Assembly (NCBI GenBank): GCA_933207985.1
Contig: OW240916.1
Span: forward strand, 314,264,210-314,328,209
Direction: 5' to 3'
Origin: Pelobates cultripes
Lineage: Eukaryota > Chordata > Amphibia > Anura > Pelobatidae
Length of the DNA: 64,000 nucleotides
Program-made: the position numbers and the translations under genes
Notes under the pieces: generated by a model
Seen by the model: only the letters and a program-made list of their open reading frames with translations
What the model was told of the DNA's origin: nothing
The model's database searches: none
Shown here: piece by piece, positions 24,530-36,656 of the stretch
Position numbering within the stretch: position 1 is the stretch's first letter
Layout of the letters: each line of letters starts with the position of its first letter

Positions 24530-24845
24530 ACCTTTTTTCATTACACTTTGTTTGCTTTTACATTTTAATTAAAGATTTAGCAAATTACATCACAATCCAG
24601 TTCAGACAAGGCAAAGCCAGCCAGAAACATTACAAATGAAGAGGATAAATAGAACCATTGTTTAATTTCCCCACGTCTCTGTATGCTCGCTCTATGCTGA
24701 CTGACAGGTGCAAAGGGCGGAGCCTATAACAATGATTGACAGGTAGCTAACAGAGGAACCCAGTTGCAGTGTTGATTTCTAAATTTTATTTTATTTTTAC
24801 ACTTCACTAATACAAATTTGTTAGCGATTGGGATCGGTAAATATA
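24530..24845. repeat. Dispersed repeat C, copy 1
   Basis: Shares a body of about 300 bp with 57141-57560: AATTAAAGATTTAGCAAATT, CAATCCAGTTCAGACAAGGC, GAGGATAAATAGAA, CTATGCTGACTGACAGGTG and ACAAATTTGTTA. No coding potential. The second copy begins with TTAAAGGGG, so the family is probably a TTAA MITE. Confidence 0.75.
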
Positions 24846-25499
24846 ATATTTAAAACAACTTGATACATATGCTCCTTAATGAACGGTGGCAGTATGAAAG
24901 ACATCATTAATATCTTTTACTGACCCATCTGTGATAGTTTATGAACTGTTATATTCAGCACTCCATCGATGTTTTGCTTCTCACATCTATGGTTATGTAA
25001 AATTATTAAATTCATTAAAATTCTGGATGTAATTCTGAATAATTCTGAATAGTATTTTGAAGATAAAAAATTAAATGTTTTGTTTTATTGCAGGATTTTT
25101 CAGATATGATATTGTCTGGTTGTGTGGTACAACGTTTTTTATTGCCTTGGTTTTTAACGAAATTTTTGTTAAGGATACATAGCACAAAAACGTATCTAAG
25201 TTACATCACTAAACAAGTACATCGGTTGTTACAGGAACAAATCCATATGCAACTGTGATGCAACCGGTAAAGAAAGAGTATTTGTGTATTTATTTATAAA
25301 ATATTGTACCACAAAGGAGAAATTGAGATTTCTTTTGTTTTCAAGTAAGTCCTGGGCCCACTAACACTGCATCGTTACAATAAGGTGCAATATAATATTA
25401 AAAATACAAAATAATATGAATACACAACATAAAAAAATTATTACAGAAAAGGCAATAAATATAATTAACCATGATTACAGTTGCATCCTGTTTTGAGGT
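24846..25499. other. No gene recognised
   Basis: AT-rich, no repeat family recognised. Confidence 0.5.
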
Positions 25500-26400
25500 A
25501 TGTAGAGAGGGATCTGTTTGGGGAAGATTTGAAAGTGCGTATTTGAGAGGTCGTTCCACAATTGCAGTGCTCTGTAGGAAAATAAGGATCAAGCCGCTTT
25601 CTTTTTGTATTGAGGTAGACTAAATAAAGTGCTGGTACTGGATCGGAGGTTATAGGAGGTGGGAACAGCCGGGGAGAGCATTCTACTCAGGTAGGATGGG
25701 AGCCTCCCAGAAATGCTCTTAAACACAAGGCTGGAAAGATGAAGGGTGCGTCTGGATTCCAGCGACAACAAGTTTAGTTATTTTAGCATTTCACAGTGGT
25801 GGGTCCTGTAATTACATTGTAGCACAAATCGGCAGAACGAGTTATACAATGTATTAAGCTTATTAAGGTGGGTTTGCAGTGCAGGTACATATACTACATC
25901 CCCATAATCAATGACCAGCATTAGCATTTGTTGTACAATCCGTTTCTTTACTGTGTGACTTAGGCAGTATTTGTTTCTGTACAGGCACCTAGTTTTAGAC
26001 ATAGTTTTGATGAGAGTTTTTCTATGTGGAGTCCGAAAGATAGAATGGGAACTAACAACATATCTAAGTATTTGAAAGAGTGGACTGCGGTCAGTGTACT
26101 ATTTGATTTTGTTTTGATGGATAGGTGGGAATTGTGTAATTTAGGTATTGTTCCAAAGATCATTGTGACAGTTTTGAGTTTTGTCAGTGTTTAGGAAAAG
26201 TTTGTTTTTTGAGATCCACTTATCTACCTCTGTGACCTGGTCTTGACCTTAAGCTGTGATAGATTTGGTTTGCTACTATGTGCAAACATGTGTACAGTTG
26301 AGTCTTTGCAGACATTAGGTCAATCATTTACGGATAATGTGATTAGTAGGGGGCCAAGTATGGCTCTACAAATGAGCAGGATTTGCTTTGACAAGGCTTG
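25500..26400 (-). pseudogene. LINE reverse transcriptase relic (CR1/L2-like), broken into frames
   Basis: Reading the minus strand from about 26380 down gives pieces of one RT in shifting frames: AILGPLLITLSVND, later FKYLDMLLVPILSFGLHIEK, RNKYCLSHTVKKRIVQ, LVIDYGDVVYVPAL, LYNSFCRFVL and YRTHHC, then FKSISGRLPSYLSRML and NLRSS. The order is that of the RT thumb and C-terminus of CR1/L2-like LINEs. At least three frame changes and several stops make it dead. Confidence 0.75.
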
Positions 26401-27060
26401 TCCAATGACTTAAATAGTACATCCACAGTGACATACCTCATTGGTGCTATGCTGGCTTAATGGAGACTTTAATGATGCTTTTGCTTCACAGCAAACTCCA
26501 TATTTTCTTGACTTGGAGATTTGTTTTGGGCAGACTTGTGTTTCTTCCAAATTTAGGCTGATTGACTATTCAGATGGAAAAACTGTGTCCGACTGGCCGA
26601 TTGACCTAATCCTGAAGAAACCAAAATGGCCAGAGACCGAGCATTCGGAGCCAGCAGACAAATAGTTTAATCATATGGCAGTTGGCCAGGGCTTGCTGGC
26701 CATCCACCACATTAATAAATGTAATAAAAAGAAAAAATTCCTATGGGGTCAATGTGATCCCATATTTAGAAGACACAACCCAACCTTCCACGCTGCAGTT
26801 TGGGGTATGTCATTAAATACAGTTAGTGCTGCCCAGTCTGTAAAAAAAAAAAACATGGAAGGGACTCCGTGTCCCCACACATGGCCAACAGTTGTGGCTA
26901 TTAAATACAAACAAAGGGGGGACATCTTAAGAAAAAATGAGACAATTATTTAATCAAATTGGGATGGGTAGCTGCCCAGTCACTAGTTTGAATTAAAGTT
27001 ACCGGCTGCTAACTGTTTAGTGCACATGCCCCCTTCCAGTGTTTTGACTCTCTTATACCA
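26401..27060. other. No recognised gene; frames of 74 and 92 codons
   Basis: Two plus-strand frames (26441-26665 and 26675-26953) lie in sequence that is not simple repeat, but I recognise no domain. They may belong to a decayed transposon. Confidence 0.35.
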
Positions 27061-27215
27061 TATAGTTACATAGTTACATAGCTGAAAAGAGACTTGTGTC
27101 CATCAAGTTCAGCCTCACATATGTTTTTGCTGTTGATCCAATAGAAGGCAAAAAACCCAGTCTGAAGCGCTTTCAATTTTGCAACAAACTAGGGAAAACA
27201 ATCTCCTTGGATCAA
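27061..27215 (-). repeat. LINE 3'-end fragment (CR1-like), minus orientation
   Basis: Begins TAGTTACATAGTTACATAGC, then CTTGTGTCCATCAAGTTCAG and AGAAGGCAAAAAACCCAG. A short ATG-TA-type repeat at the edge is what a reversed CR1-like 3' end looks like. Assignment is by resemblance to common frog repeats. Confidence 0.55.
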
Positions 27216-28033
27216 GCAGCTATTACCCCACTAATTAGAAATGTTATCCCTGCATGTTTTTTCCCCCCATTCTATGATACATTTATGTTGCAATACAGGT
27301 ATATGAGTCGATTCAGTATTTTATGCATAGCCAGCTAGCTGATATATTTTCACTATCCTGTGCCTGCTACTCTGAGAAAAAAGAGGTCAAAGTCCAGCTT
27401 CCCTCTTGTCACAAGGATGTCGAAACTGAAGTCACACACAGAAAGTAATTTAACCACACTTTGAAGCGTGTTCCGTGTCATGACAGATTCTTCAAACTGA
27501 GAATCAAAGACATTTCAAACCATTGATTATGTACAAAACATGACAAGTTTCTCTGCTCGTAAGGGTAAGGAAAATCATGCTTGATATTATATAGGAAACA
27601 GGCAGGTTGTCTGACAGTACAACAATGTATATTTTAGAAGGGTTTATAGTTTATAGAAGAGTTCACTAAGCCAGAAAGGCTTGGAAAAAAAAAACACAGA
27701 GGGAAGGTAGCAGGTAGAGAACTAATAAGAGGAGATTTCTGTGCTATGCGGCAATTCGTATCTACTGTCAGGTTGTATAAATCGCAAGCTCGGTGCCCTC
27801 GTTTCAGCTTGAATTGTTTTAACATACTTTATGCTACAAAAACACAAATTAATTCAATTGTTTTCCGGACACAATGTAACAGTATTTTTCTTGGCATTAC
27901 AAGTGCAGATATATTATTGGCATACGTAAAAAAAAATATTTAAATAATTTTGAGATGTTTGTAACAAAAACACAAGAAAGCATTGCATCCCAATTTGCGA
28001 GCCAAAATGTCCTGGTTTCTAAATACACTATAG
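27216..28033. other. No gene recognised
   Basis: Mixed composition; no family recognised. Confidence 0.5.
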
Positions 28034-28175
28034 GACAGGGGTCGGCAACCTATGGCACACGTGCAATCAACCACATACAGATACTTAACATCACAGACAG
28101 CCCACACACACACATTCATAGCACAGACAGTCCACACACACACATAACATCACAGGCAGTCCATACCACAAACTA
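28034..28175 (+). mobile_element. hAT (Charlie-like) terminus and CA-rich repeat
   Basis: CAGGGGTCGGCAACCTATGG at about 28036 is a classic hAT terminus. It runs into short CACACA-rich units around CATCACAGACAGCCCACACA. The opposite end was not found. Confidence 0.6.
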
Positions 28176-29270
28176 CAGATGTGCATGGAGAGAATTTCCG
28201 GCTCTTTTTGTAGTTACATTTTTTTTTCTGCTTCAATATCTGTATCAGATACCTTTGAGAAAGACAGCAAGTGGGGTGCTGAAACATTGGGGGGAGTTTT
28301 TGACTCATGCTCTGTACTGTTTGGGTTCTGTAAGAGATGGTGATCTCTATATGTTAAGTATATAAGCTTTGATGCATTGTACCTGGTTATGTATTTTCTG
28401 TTAGTTTGTATTTATTTTCATTGAGTTATAATAAAGTGTTATATTTTTTTGGTTATTTTTGGAGTGTGCATCCTTAATTATTTTCTATTTTGAGTTTCCC
28501 AGGCATTTTTGGGGAGTGCCTATTTTTTTATTTGAACCTTGTTTATGATTCTATTATTTAAAGTGATAGATGGTACACCCTCCGTGCTAGATTAGAATTG
28601 ATATTGGTATTTAGTGAATAAACCCTGTGTATTTGTATATATTGTGTATGATGCAGACAGGGATGTGACTCAGACAGGCTGCTCTCGGGTCCATTGAGTG
28701 AGCACTCAGAAGGGCAGTCCAATCTCCCCCATCTGATGTCATATCCTGTGATGTCATACATAAATGATTATAGATGCAAATTAGGTTGCAACCCTAGCCC
28801 CTTGCCACCTCACATCCCAATTACAGATTCAACCTACCTGAATAAACATGAGGGTGGCCAATAAAACTACCTGTAAAGAGAAATAATCCTACTTACCGTG
28901 AGATTTTTTCTATCTTCAAAATCTTCTAAATAGCCAGGTGATGGCATTGTGGGAACTATGGTACATTATGTACATCAGGCCCCACCATCACTTTACTTTA
29001 TTATTTAAAATATATATATATATATATATATCAGCCCACTGTGGGGGCATAGAAGGTGGATTGTGGGGGGATGTTACTAGCGACTGGGCCATATTAGTGG
29101 CTAAATAGAGAGTGGCCAATGGCTGCTTGCTGTAATTAACAGATGAATTTGGTTTGGATTCTGTCATTCTGTCAGTGGTGACGTTGTATTCTCTTTCTAA
29201 CTAAATGACCGAATATCAACATTTTCAGTAATTTTGTAATTTTTAAGAACATGAATGTATGTCTATGGCA
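28176..29270. other. No gene; (TA)n at 29009-29030
   Basis: Contains AAGTGGGGTGCTGAAACATT near 28269, which resembles dispersed frog repeats with a GAAACG core, and a (TA)11 run. No coding sequence. Confidence 0.45.
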
Positions 29271-29607
29271 AACAGTCTTTATACCTTCACATAACACCAC
29301 AGACCTTCCCATACATATAAATACCCCAAACAGCCCACACACATACGTAACAAAGCAGACAGTCCAGAACCACACACACACACACACACTATACAACAAG
29401 CATCCCACACACACAAGCCAACCATATGCATGCATGCAATGCCTCCCCTTTCACACATAATACCACCATGTACTCTCATTTATACACACATAAAACCTCA
29501 CCACAGACATCCCATACACAGACATAACACGCACACAATACCTAAATCACACACATAGACAACACCATGTACAATCCACATATACATGCACAAAGCAGCC
29601 ACAGCCA
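29271..29607. repeat. Degenerate CA-rich minisatellite
   Basis: Loose units of the type CAGCCCACACACATACGTAA and CATCCCACACACACAAG. Frames over it are artefacts. Confidence 0.75.
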
Positions 29608-29660
29608 TATATTATTATTATTTATTAAGCGCCAACAAATTCCGCAGCGCTGTGCACATT
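29608..29660 (-). repeat. L2-type tail fragment
   Basis: TATTATTATTATTTATTAAG then CGCCAACAAATTCCGCAGCG is the reverse of an L2-type 3' end. It is only about 50 bp long, so a short or SINE-like derivative is equally possible. Confidence 0.7.
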
Positions 29661-30080
29661 CAGTATACACTGATACACACCTTGTTCTATAAAACCGAAA
29701 GGCAAAAATAAGCATTACTCTGTGCAGATGTACATAACATGGTAGTAGGATATATGGGTTAGGATAAAAATATCACAATGGCTGCCTTTACACAGTCTAA
29801 ATATGAGCCCGCTGATGTTTTTTTTATGGATTCTGTATGTTCATAATGATATGAACAAAAGTAATGATTCAGTCCTTTCTAAAAAAAAACAAATATTGCA
29901 TTTTGCTGTATTTTTACATAACTTTAATCCTCTTGTCCTTGCCATCAGAGAGAATAAAGCTACGTTTGCAATTAATCCCTCACTAGCAAGACACACACAA
30001 AGATAAACTGAGAGATAATCATGTGATTAAAATATATTGATCAATTCACAAGCGTACTCAGTGCTGATATAGCCCACAGA
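29661..30080. other. No gene recognised
   Basis: AT-rich; nothing recognised. Confidence 0.5.
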
Positions 30081-30645
30081 TTAAAGGGACACTATAGGGT
30101 CAGGAACACAAACATGTATTCCTGACCCTATTGTGTTAAAACCACCATCTACCCCCCCTCTCCCCCCACCCCCGGCCCCTCCTTACCTCCCTAAATATTG
30201 TAAAATCTTACTTGCATTCAAGTCTGCAGCTGCCTGCTGACATCAGCAGAAGTGGTGGTCTGGGCCAATCACAATGCTTCAACATGGGATTGGCTGAAAC
30301 TGTCAAGGAGGCAGATCAGGGGCAGAGCCAGCAAAAGTCAAACCCTTCCTGGCCAATCAGCATCACCTCATAGAAATGCATCTCTATGAGAAAAGTTCAG
30401 TGTCTGCATGCAGAGGGTGGATACACTAAATAGCAGTGCTGCACACTAGGCAGGACTGCCCCAAGAAACACCTCTAGTAGCCATCTGAGGAGTGGCCAGT
30501 GAAGTTATCACTAAGCTGTAATGTAAACACTGCATTTTCTCTGAAAAGACAGTGTTTACTGCAAAAAGGCTGAAGGGAATGATTGTACTCACCGGAACAA
30601 ATACAATAAGCTGTAGTTGTTCTGGTGACTATAGTGTCCCTTTAA
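30081..30645. mobile_element. TTAA-type MITE (T2-like), 565 bp
   Basis: Starts TTAAAGGGACACTATAGGGT and ends ACTATAGTGTCCCTTTAA, inverse termini with TTAA at both edges. The TTAAAGGRR end with a TTAA target is the description of the Xenopus T2 MITE family. Interior non-coding, with a C-rich run near 30150-30180. An internal inverted repeat follows the left terminus (GGGTCAGGAACAC against TATTCCTGACCC). Confidence 0.88.
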
Positions 30646-31039
30646 CATCCTATAGTAAGTACTTTCAGCCCGAATACAGACTTACTATAACGTTTTTGCC
30701 AGGATAGGTTTGCATTCTCATATTGAGCTCATTACTATTATTAAACGTATTGATGTTATTTCATATAATCACAGATTTCAAAGCAAAATGCCACACTTCT
30801 ACAAAGTAGCACATTTCTAATTTACTTATTTACTGAATTTTTATTGAGATACAATGTAATACAAAATGTCAAGTGACTGACATGATCATATAAGTGTATC
30901 TCATTATTAAATCTAGGACAAATTGTCATCAAGAAAATGAAACTTAGAAAAAAGTCAGTGTAGTCGCTGTGCTTATATAAAGTTTTGTAGTCGTTGCCCA
31001 AAATAACGTTTTGAAGATCTGTACAATAAAATCTATTTA
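30646..31039. other. No gene recognised
   Basis: AT-rich; nothing recognised. Confidence 0.5.
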
Positions 31040-32447
31040 AATATTTAATTGGTGGGTGTGGAGCTTGACCTGCAAGCTAGCAAGACGTGTCTCACATGTA
31101 CTCTTGCTGCCAAAGCGGTCTACCTGGTGATATCTTGGGCTACTGAGATGGAAACCTCAACCCAAGGAGATTACCACGCTGGGGGCTCTCTAACCTACCT
31201 TTTGATACCTTAATCAACGCCCTGAACTGCGGCGGGAACTGCAGCGGCAGGATGCGGCCTACTGGAGATGGAGTGAAGGAGAGACTGCCGCTTTCCTTCC
31301 TCTGAATCAAGATACAATTGACGAGACTCTCTCTACCCGCCCCCTGAACCGGTGGGGGATATCCCAGTCCCCTCTGGACAGCAGTCAGCTGTTTTGGCTT
31401 TACTTACCACTTAATTAAGCAGAAATCGCACCGCTCTCTAACACTCACAGATGGCGGACGCCATTTACTCCAACGCACATGGCATGCATGAAGCTCAGAG
31501 GGCTTTTAGCGACTCCACTGCATACTCCCTGTGGTGGCTGGACCAGATCTTTGAGAACTTCTGGCACGTAACACTGTCATGACAACCCACATGCCTCTAC
31601 TGCTGAAAGGAAACTGGAGAAAGGGGCAGACGAATATGGTGCAGCTTCCTCAGAGCGCAAGACCTAAGAAGAAGCCTGTACAGCCCTGGGACTGCTCACC
31701 AAGGCTGAGAACCATCCGAGGCATGTCCTCAAAGCATCGTCCACGCGGGGGCGGATGAATGCATGTAAACAGTGGAGATTGCCTCTCACCTCCTTTGCCC
31801 TCCTCTTGAAGGGGATAGATCTGGTACCTCAATGAACCCAGGCCTTGGGCTGATGGGGCTCTCTGCTCCGGAGTAACTCCTGCCCACACTCCTGCCCACA
31901 CTCGACTGATCTTGATTCTGGGACTGCCACCTGAGTATACTCTAGCCTTAATAACAGGAGATGTTATCCTATGAGTTAAATGCCATATAAAAAGTTGTTG
32001 TTTTATCTTTCCTTATGACTTTTCTTTCTGTCTGATTGTTCTGTTATCTCCAACAAAAAACGATCTACTATTGATGTAGTACAGTACCATAGTGTGACTG
32101 CCCCCAGAGGTATAATACCAGTGACTCTAACCAGCAAAATGTCTAACATTTCTAAAAATATACTATGCTTACCATGTCTGGTGCATACCCTTAACTATAC
32201 GTTTCTACCTACAAGCAAGTAACCATGCATAGCTTAGCACCCAATAATGCTATATAGTATAACTAATTGCTTAAGCACCACAGTCTAGCACTTAACATTT
32301 TCTGACAAGGTAGCACAACATGGAAATATGACTCTACTTTTTTTTCTACTTTTTTTCTCTATATTCTTATACTCTACCTGTAAATTCGGCTGTCTTGTTA
32401 TTACAAAAACTGTGAATGTTTCTTTAAATGCCTTACAGCATATACCC
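31040..32447 (+). repeat. Possible decayed LINE, 5' leader plus 3' tail (weak)
   Basis: A GC-richer segment (31045-31950), with ATGGCGGACGCCATTTACTC at 31451, resembles a LINE leader or start of ORF1. The following 31960-32340 looks like an L1-type 3' UTR with a TTTTTTTTCTACTTTTTTTC run. No RT motif lies between, so an internally deleted copy is possible. The identification is by texture only. Confidence 0.3.
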
Positions 32448-32611
32448 TTTGAATCTAGAGATGTCGCGAACCGTGGATGCTGTCCAGGAGGTGGGAGGGT
32501 CTGGGAGGGAGGGTCTGCTGGAGATTGGCCGGGATGTGTCAGCTGACCGGAGCTCGCCGCGAACGGTTCGCGGGAAGTTCGCGAACGGTTCGCGACATCA
32601 CTATTTGAATC
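32448..32611. mobile_element. 148-bp hAT-type MITE
   Basis: The element (32456-32603) starts TAGAGATGTCGCGAACCGT and ends GTTCGCGACATCACTA, inverse apart from one base near the tip. The TAGNG-type tip and the identical 8-bp flanks TTTGAATC (32448-32455 and 32604-32611) are hAT features. The right half is a CGAACGGTTCGCG palindrome cluster. No coding capacity. A related fragment may lie near 7772. Confidence 0.9.
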
Positions 32612-32970
32612 TTGATTAGACTGTAACTGGGGGGGCATGACAAGCCTGTTTGTTATTCTATGCACACAAAAATATATATATATTTCATTGGTCTAATAAT
32701 TTGATATATTCTGTAAATAATCAAGACAACGTTTGCATTCCAGCCTGCATTTCTGTTTAATTATAAAACAGTTGAATCAAGCACACTTATCTTCCTTTAG
32801 GTGAGGTGTTTCATATCTAACAATTAATTAGTTTTAGCATGTTTCATTCTATATTGGTTTTGTTTAATTAACAGCAAAGACACACCATTATTACCAGGTC
32901 TAAGAAATACATTTTAATAAGAAAGAATGATAAACAACTATAGATCCCAGTATTGAAAGTTAAAGGGAAA
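32612..32970. other. No gene recognised
   Basis: AT-rich flank of the Tc1 element. Confidence 0.5.
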
Positions 32971-33922
32971 TACACTATATGGACAAAAGTATTATTGGAC
33001 ACCTCTTAATTATTGAATTCCAGTGTTTCAATCAGACCCATTGTCACAGGAGTAGAAAATAAAGCACCTAACCATGCAGTCTGCATTTACAAACATTTGT
33101 GAAAAAAATGTAGAGTTCAGTGAATTCCAACGTGCTATTGTGATCGGTTGCCACCTTTGCAATAAGTCAATTTGTGAAATTTCATCCCTGATTTATATTC
33201 CATGGTCAACTGTAAGTGGTATTATTGGAAAGTGGAAAAACGATTTGGAACAGTAGCACAAAATGGAAGAGCACGTAAACTCACAGAGCGAGCTCACCGA
33301 GTGCGGAGGCACATGATGGTGCGTAAAAGCCACGAACACTCTGCTTAGTGCATAGCTGAAGAGTTCCAAACTTCCACTGGAATTAATATCAGCACAACAA
33401 CTGTGTGGCAGGAGCTTCATGGAATGGGTTTCCATGGCCGAGCAGCTGCATGCAAGCCTCACATTGTACATGATGTAGTACATTTAGGACAATGATATGC
33501 GTCCAACTTTGTGGGAACAGTTTGGTGGAAGGCCCTTTTCTATTCCAGCATGACTGTGCCCCAGCCGACAAAGCAAGGTCCATAAAGACATGGTTGGATG
33601 AGTTTGGTGAGGAAGAAGTTGACTGGTCCGCACAGTGCGGTGACATCTACCCCACCAAAGACCTTGGGTAAACTGGAATGAAAATTGCGAGCCAGGCCTT
33701 CTCGTACAATATCAGTGTCTGACCTCACTGCATAAATTGTCAAAATTCCCACAGAAACACATCAAAACTTTGCAAAAATCCTTCCCAGAAGCATGAAAGC
33801 TGTTAAAGCTGCATAAGGGCGACCAACTACCGATTTATTTCTATGTATTTATAATACAATATTGTAAAAGTCTGTGTGGTTGTGATGGTCAGGTGCCCCA
33901 ATACTTTTACCCATAAAGTGTA
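32971..33922 (+). mobile_element. Tc1/mariner element, internally deleted
   Basis: The termini TACACTATATGGACAAAAGT and, at the right, ACTTTTACCCATAAAGTGTA are inverse copies, beginning and ending at TA as Tc1 elements do. About 950 bp lie between, against roughly 1.6 kb for a complete element, so the middle of the transposase gene is missing. Left and right parts of the transposase remain (see the pseudogene entry). Confidence 0.9.
33074..33840 (+). pseudogene. Tc1-type transposase relic
   Basis: The N-terminal part (33074-33256) reads FSEFQRAIVIGCHLCNKS and STVSGIIGKWK, the helix-turn-helix DNA-binding region. After a frameshift the second domain follows (ERAHRVRRHMMVRKSHEHSA, then TTTVWQELHGMGFHGRAAA). 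It jumps near 33470-33500 to the C-terminal catalytic part (TLWEQFGGRPFLFQHDCAP, then ARSIKTWLDEF). The first catalytic aspartate region is absent and the acidic residue expected after the NP motif is not seen. Stops and frameshifts are present. DNA-cutting activity is lost. Confidence 0.85.
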
Positions 33923-34423
33923 TAATTACCTTTCATCATTGAGTTAACTGTTAATTATTGAAAAGGCTTAAAACCTATAATCAAATGCATTTAACTTTAT
34001 CTGTACATCTCCAGATATGTTTTCTTTTTGTGAAAGTAAAAAGAAAAATGTAATTGGTAATTTAATTTTTTATTGGGGTTTGATATTGTATGTGATATTG
34101 ACTTGGAGTTTAGGAGAGAAAAAATACCAAGGAATGAATGAATTCTATATCAGTTAAGTTTACCTATTGTTTGACAGATTTGAAGATTCACTGCCCAGAA
34201 CATAAATATGCATTTTATTTGGGTCACATTCAATGGTCATATTCTAGCTAAATTAGAGCTCTATTCAGAGCAAATCACTATTGTAAACAGATTAAGTTGT
34301 ATTTTTTTATTTTTTCAGTTAAAGAGTATAGTATAGGACTCGCAGGTCCCTCAGTATCACGAGAATGGACGCGCAGGTCCCATTACATAAATACTCTCTG
34401 GTGCGTTCAACAGTGTTATGATA
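33923..34423. other. No gene recognised
   Basis: AT-rich, with GCAGGTCCC repeated around 34340-34380. Confidence 0.5.
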
Positions 34424-35275
34424 TCAAATATGGTAACTAACAACATTAGTTAAGGTGAAACAGTGTGACCCCAGCCACTCGGCACCCGATAGGGGTATGT
34501 GGAGTGCTATTTTGAGCAGGGGGATATGCCGCAATGGGATTACCAATTGGGCCACACCCCAAGCCCTAGAGAAGAGAAGTACGCATGTTAATAAAGAAAA
34601 GAGGGAATGAAAGGAAGAGCAAGAGGGAAGTGCAGGGTCCAAGCGGGTACAGATCAGCGCACCCGATTTCCTGTGTCCTCCATGGAGGGATCATCAAGTC
34701 TCGCCCCCTGTGGCCGCAGCAAGCCGACCCTCCAGGGCCCAGTCCTCTCCCTCCACCATCCTGCAGATATCTGGCCCAGAATTTGTGAACGCACGCACCA
34801 GCCACTGTGCCCATATGTCTATGTGTGCTTGTGCCTGGAATTGGGCCGAGTACCATAGCTCCTCCAGAGCCTGCAGTTTCTACATTTTGGTATACCATAG
34901 GATCAAAGGTGGAGCCGTGTCTTTTATCGGTATCAGGGGGGTATTTTGTAATGTAGAAGATAGGAGGCTGGCCACAAGGGTGGCGAGTTATCTGTAAACA
35001 GGTCCATGATAGATGCAATTTTTTCCCAGAATGGTACTATGTTTGGGCATTCCCAACATATGTGTAAGAAGTAGTCCATTTCCCTCCTACACCTCCAGTA
35101 AAGACCTTCGGTATCAGCGTGTATTCTCTTCAGGGCTTCTGATGTCAAGTACCATTGTATGAGAACCTCATAGGCCGTAACCTGGGTTTTACCAGCTATG
35201 GCACAGTGATACACCAGGTCACAGATCTTATGCCATTGGTTCTCCGTGAACATTCCCCGGTGGCCATTTCCCATT
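34424..35275 (-). pseudogene. L1-like LINE ORF2 C-terminal fragment
   Basis: A minus-strand frame from 35274 reads ENQWHKICDLVYHCAIAGKT, then LTSEALKRIHADTEGLYWRC, then RREMDYFLHICWECPNI and VPFWEKIASIMD, a clear L1 ORF2 C-terminus (the W-C..C-H..C-like motif). Shortly after 34933 the frame shifts, and the remaining C-terminal residues and 3' UTR continue in other frames to about 34430. 5'-truncated, no RT core, inactive. Confidence 0.82.
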
Positions 35276-35312
35276 TAGACATGAAAGGGAATGGAGTAAG
35301 TTTTATAGTTTA

Positions 35313-35941
35313 GGTTTATATATAATGAGGATGAAGATAAATGAATTCAAAGCAAATTTCAAAAGTTAACTTAAAATCAAAAGTATTTTCAATTTGGCCT
35401 TGTTTTGGCCTTAAAGGACCACTATAGTGCCAGGAAAACATACTCGTTTTCCTGGCACTATAGTGCCCTGAGGGTGCCCCCACCCTCAGGGTCCCACTCC
35501 CGCCGGGCTCTAGGGGGAGGAAGGGGTTATACTTACCTCTTTCTCCAGCGCCGGGCGGGGAGCTCTCCTCCTCCTCTCCTCCCTCTTCTTCCGTCACCGG
35601 CTGAATGCGCATGCGCGGCAAGAGCCGCGCGCGCATTCAGCCAGTCCATAGGAAAGCATTATCAATGCTTTCCTATGGACCCTGGCGTCTTCTCACTGTG
35701 AAAATCACAGTGAGAAGCGTGGAAGCCCTCTAGTGGCTGTCAATGAGACAGCCACTAGAGGCTGGATTAACCCATAGGTAAACATAGCAGTTTCTCTGAA
35801 ACAGTTATGTTTACAGAAAAATGGGTTAATCCAATCTGGACCAGGCACCCAGACCACTTCATTAAGCTGAAGTGGTCTCTGTGCCTATAGTGGTCCTTTA
35901 AATTCACTTTATATTATGGACAAGTCTCACTTTAGTTACCT
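35313..35941. mobile_element. Family A MITE interrupted by a T2-like MITE
   Basis: Outer pieces 35313-35410 and 35902-35941 carry family A wording: GAATTCAAAGCAAATTTC, TTTGGCC and, on the right, ATTCACTTTATATTATGG and CTCACTTTAGTTACC. They are split by the TTAA element at 35411-35901 in the segment that reads CTGACCTTAAATT in the intact copy at 14089-14254. Confidence 0.7.
35411..35901. mobile_element. TTAA-type MITE (T2-like), 491 bp
   Basis: Starts TTAAAGGACCACTATAGTGC and ends CTATAGTGGTCCTTTAA. Just inside the left end a second inverted repeat follows (GCCAGGAAAACATACTCG against GTTTTCCTGGCACTATAG). A 16-base inverted pair, CCTCTAGTGGCTGTC and its inverse, lies near 35727-35760. Interior words such as CACCCAGACCACTTC are shared with 49178-49655. 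Confidence 0.88.
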
Positions 35942-35945
35942 GAAA

Positions 35946-36651
35946 GTTATTGTCACCATGGCAACGGTTTAATATTAAGAACAATACTATGTACAAGCAG
36001 TTTAATTGTGTGATATCTCAGTGATCTGTTAGCTATGTAGGTAGTTTTTTTCTTTTTAGCTTATTTTGTACAACTAACTCTAATTTAAAAAAAAAAAAAA
36101 CTTTTTTTTTTTTTTTTTTTACAACTGCTCTTATTCTATCACTGATGTGTCTCTTATAAAAGGTTTTAGCTACTTGCTGGGTTAAATCACCTTCTGCAAA
36201 TTACCACCCAAGGTGACTATCCATGACATCAATATGTTGACTATTGCGGTATATGACGGACATACCCAGATTAGATTATTGGGCCTTTCTCCATTGGATC
36301 AAGAACCTACTGCATATGTGTTGACTAACCTACTACATCAAAGCAGGTACAATCGTTGGGTTCTCTAACGACTAATCTAGCTGCCAGTACATATATCGCA
36401 AAGAGAAAAGACAAGAAAAATCAAGGTAATCATTGCAGCCAATTTGAGGGAGAATACATTTTTACACTTTTGACATTCTTACAGGTTCACACTATGTGGA
36501 CCTTCATCAACAGAAATAATTCAATACACTAGAACGGGACCACACTCAGCCAAAATCTACAGTTGGCGTACTCAAACTGGAGGTGGCAAATTCTCCAGTT
36601 CAATATAGCCTGGTCACACAACAGCTTCTTTTTAGCAGTTTTATTGGGTGA
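35946..36651. other. No gene; A14/T20 palindromic run near 36089-36120
   Basis: AT-rich, with a poly-A run directly followed by poly-T. No recognised gene or repeat; it forms the 5' flank of the Gypsy element. Confidence 0.5.
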
Positions 36652-36656
36652 AGGAT

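Noticed and set aside
34566..35018. 150-codon minus-strand frame as a separate gene
   Set aside because: It is the frame-shifted continuation of the L1 ORF2 C-terminus and 3' UTR at 34424-35275.
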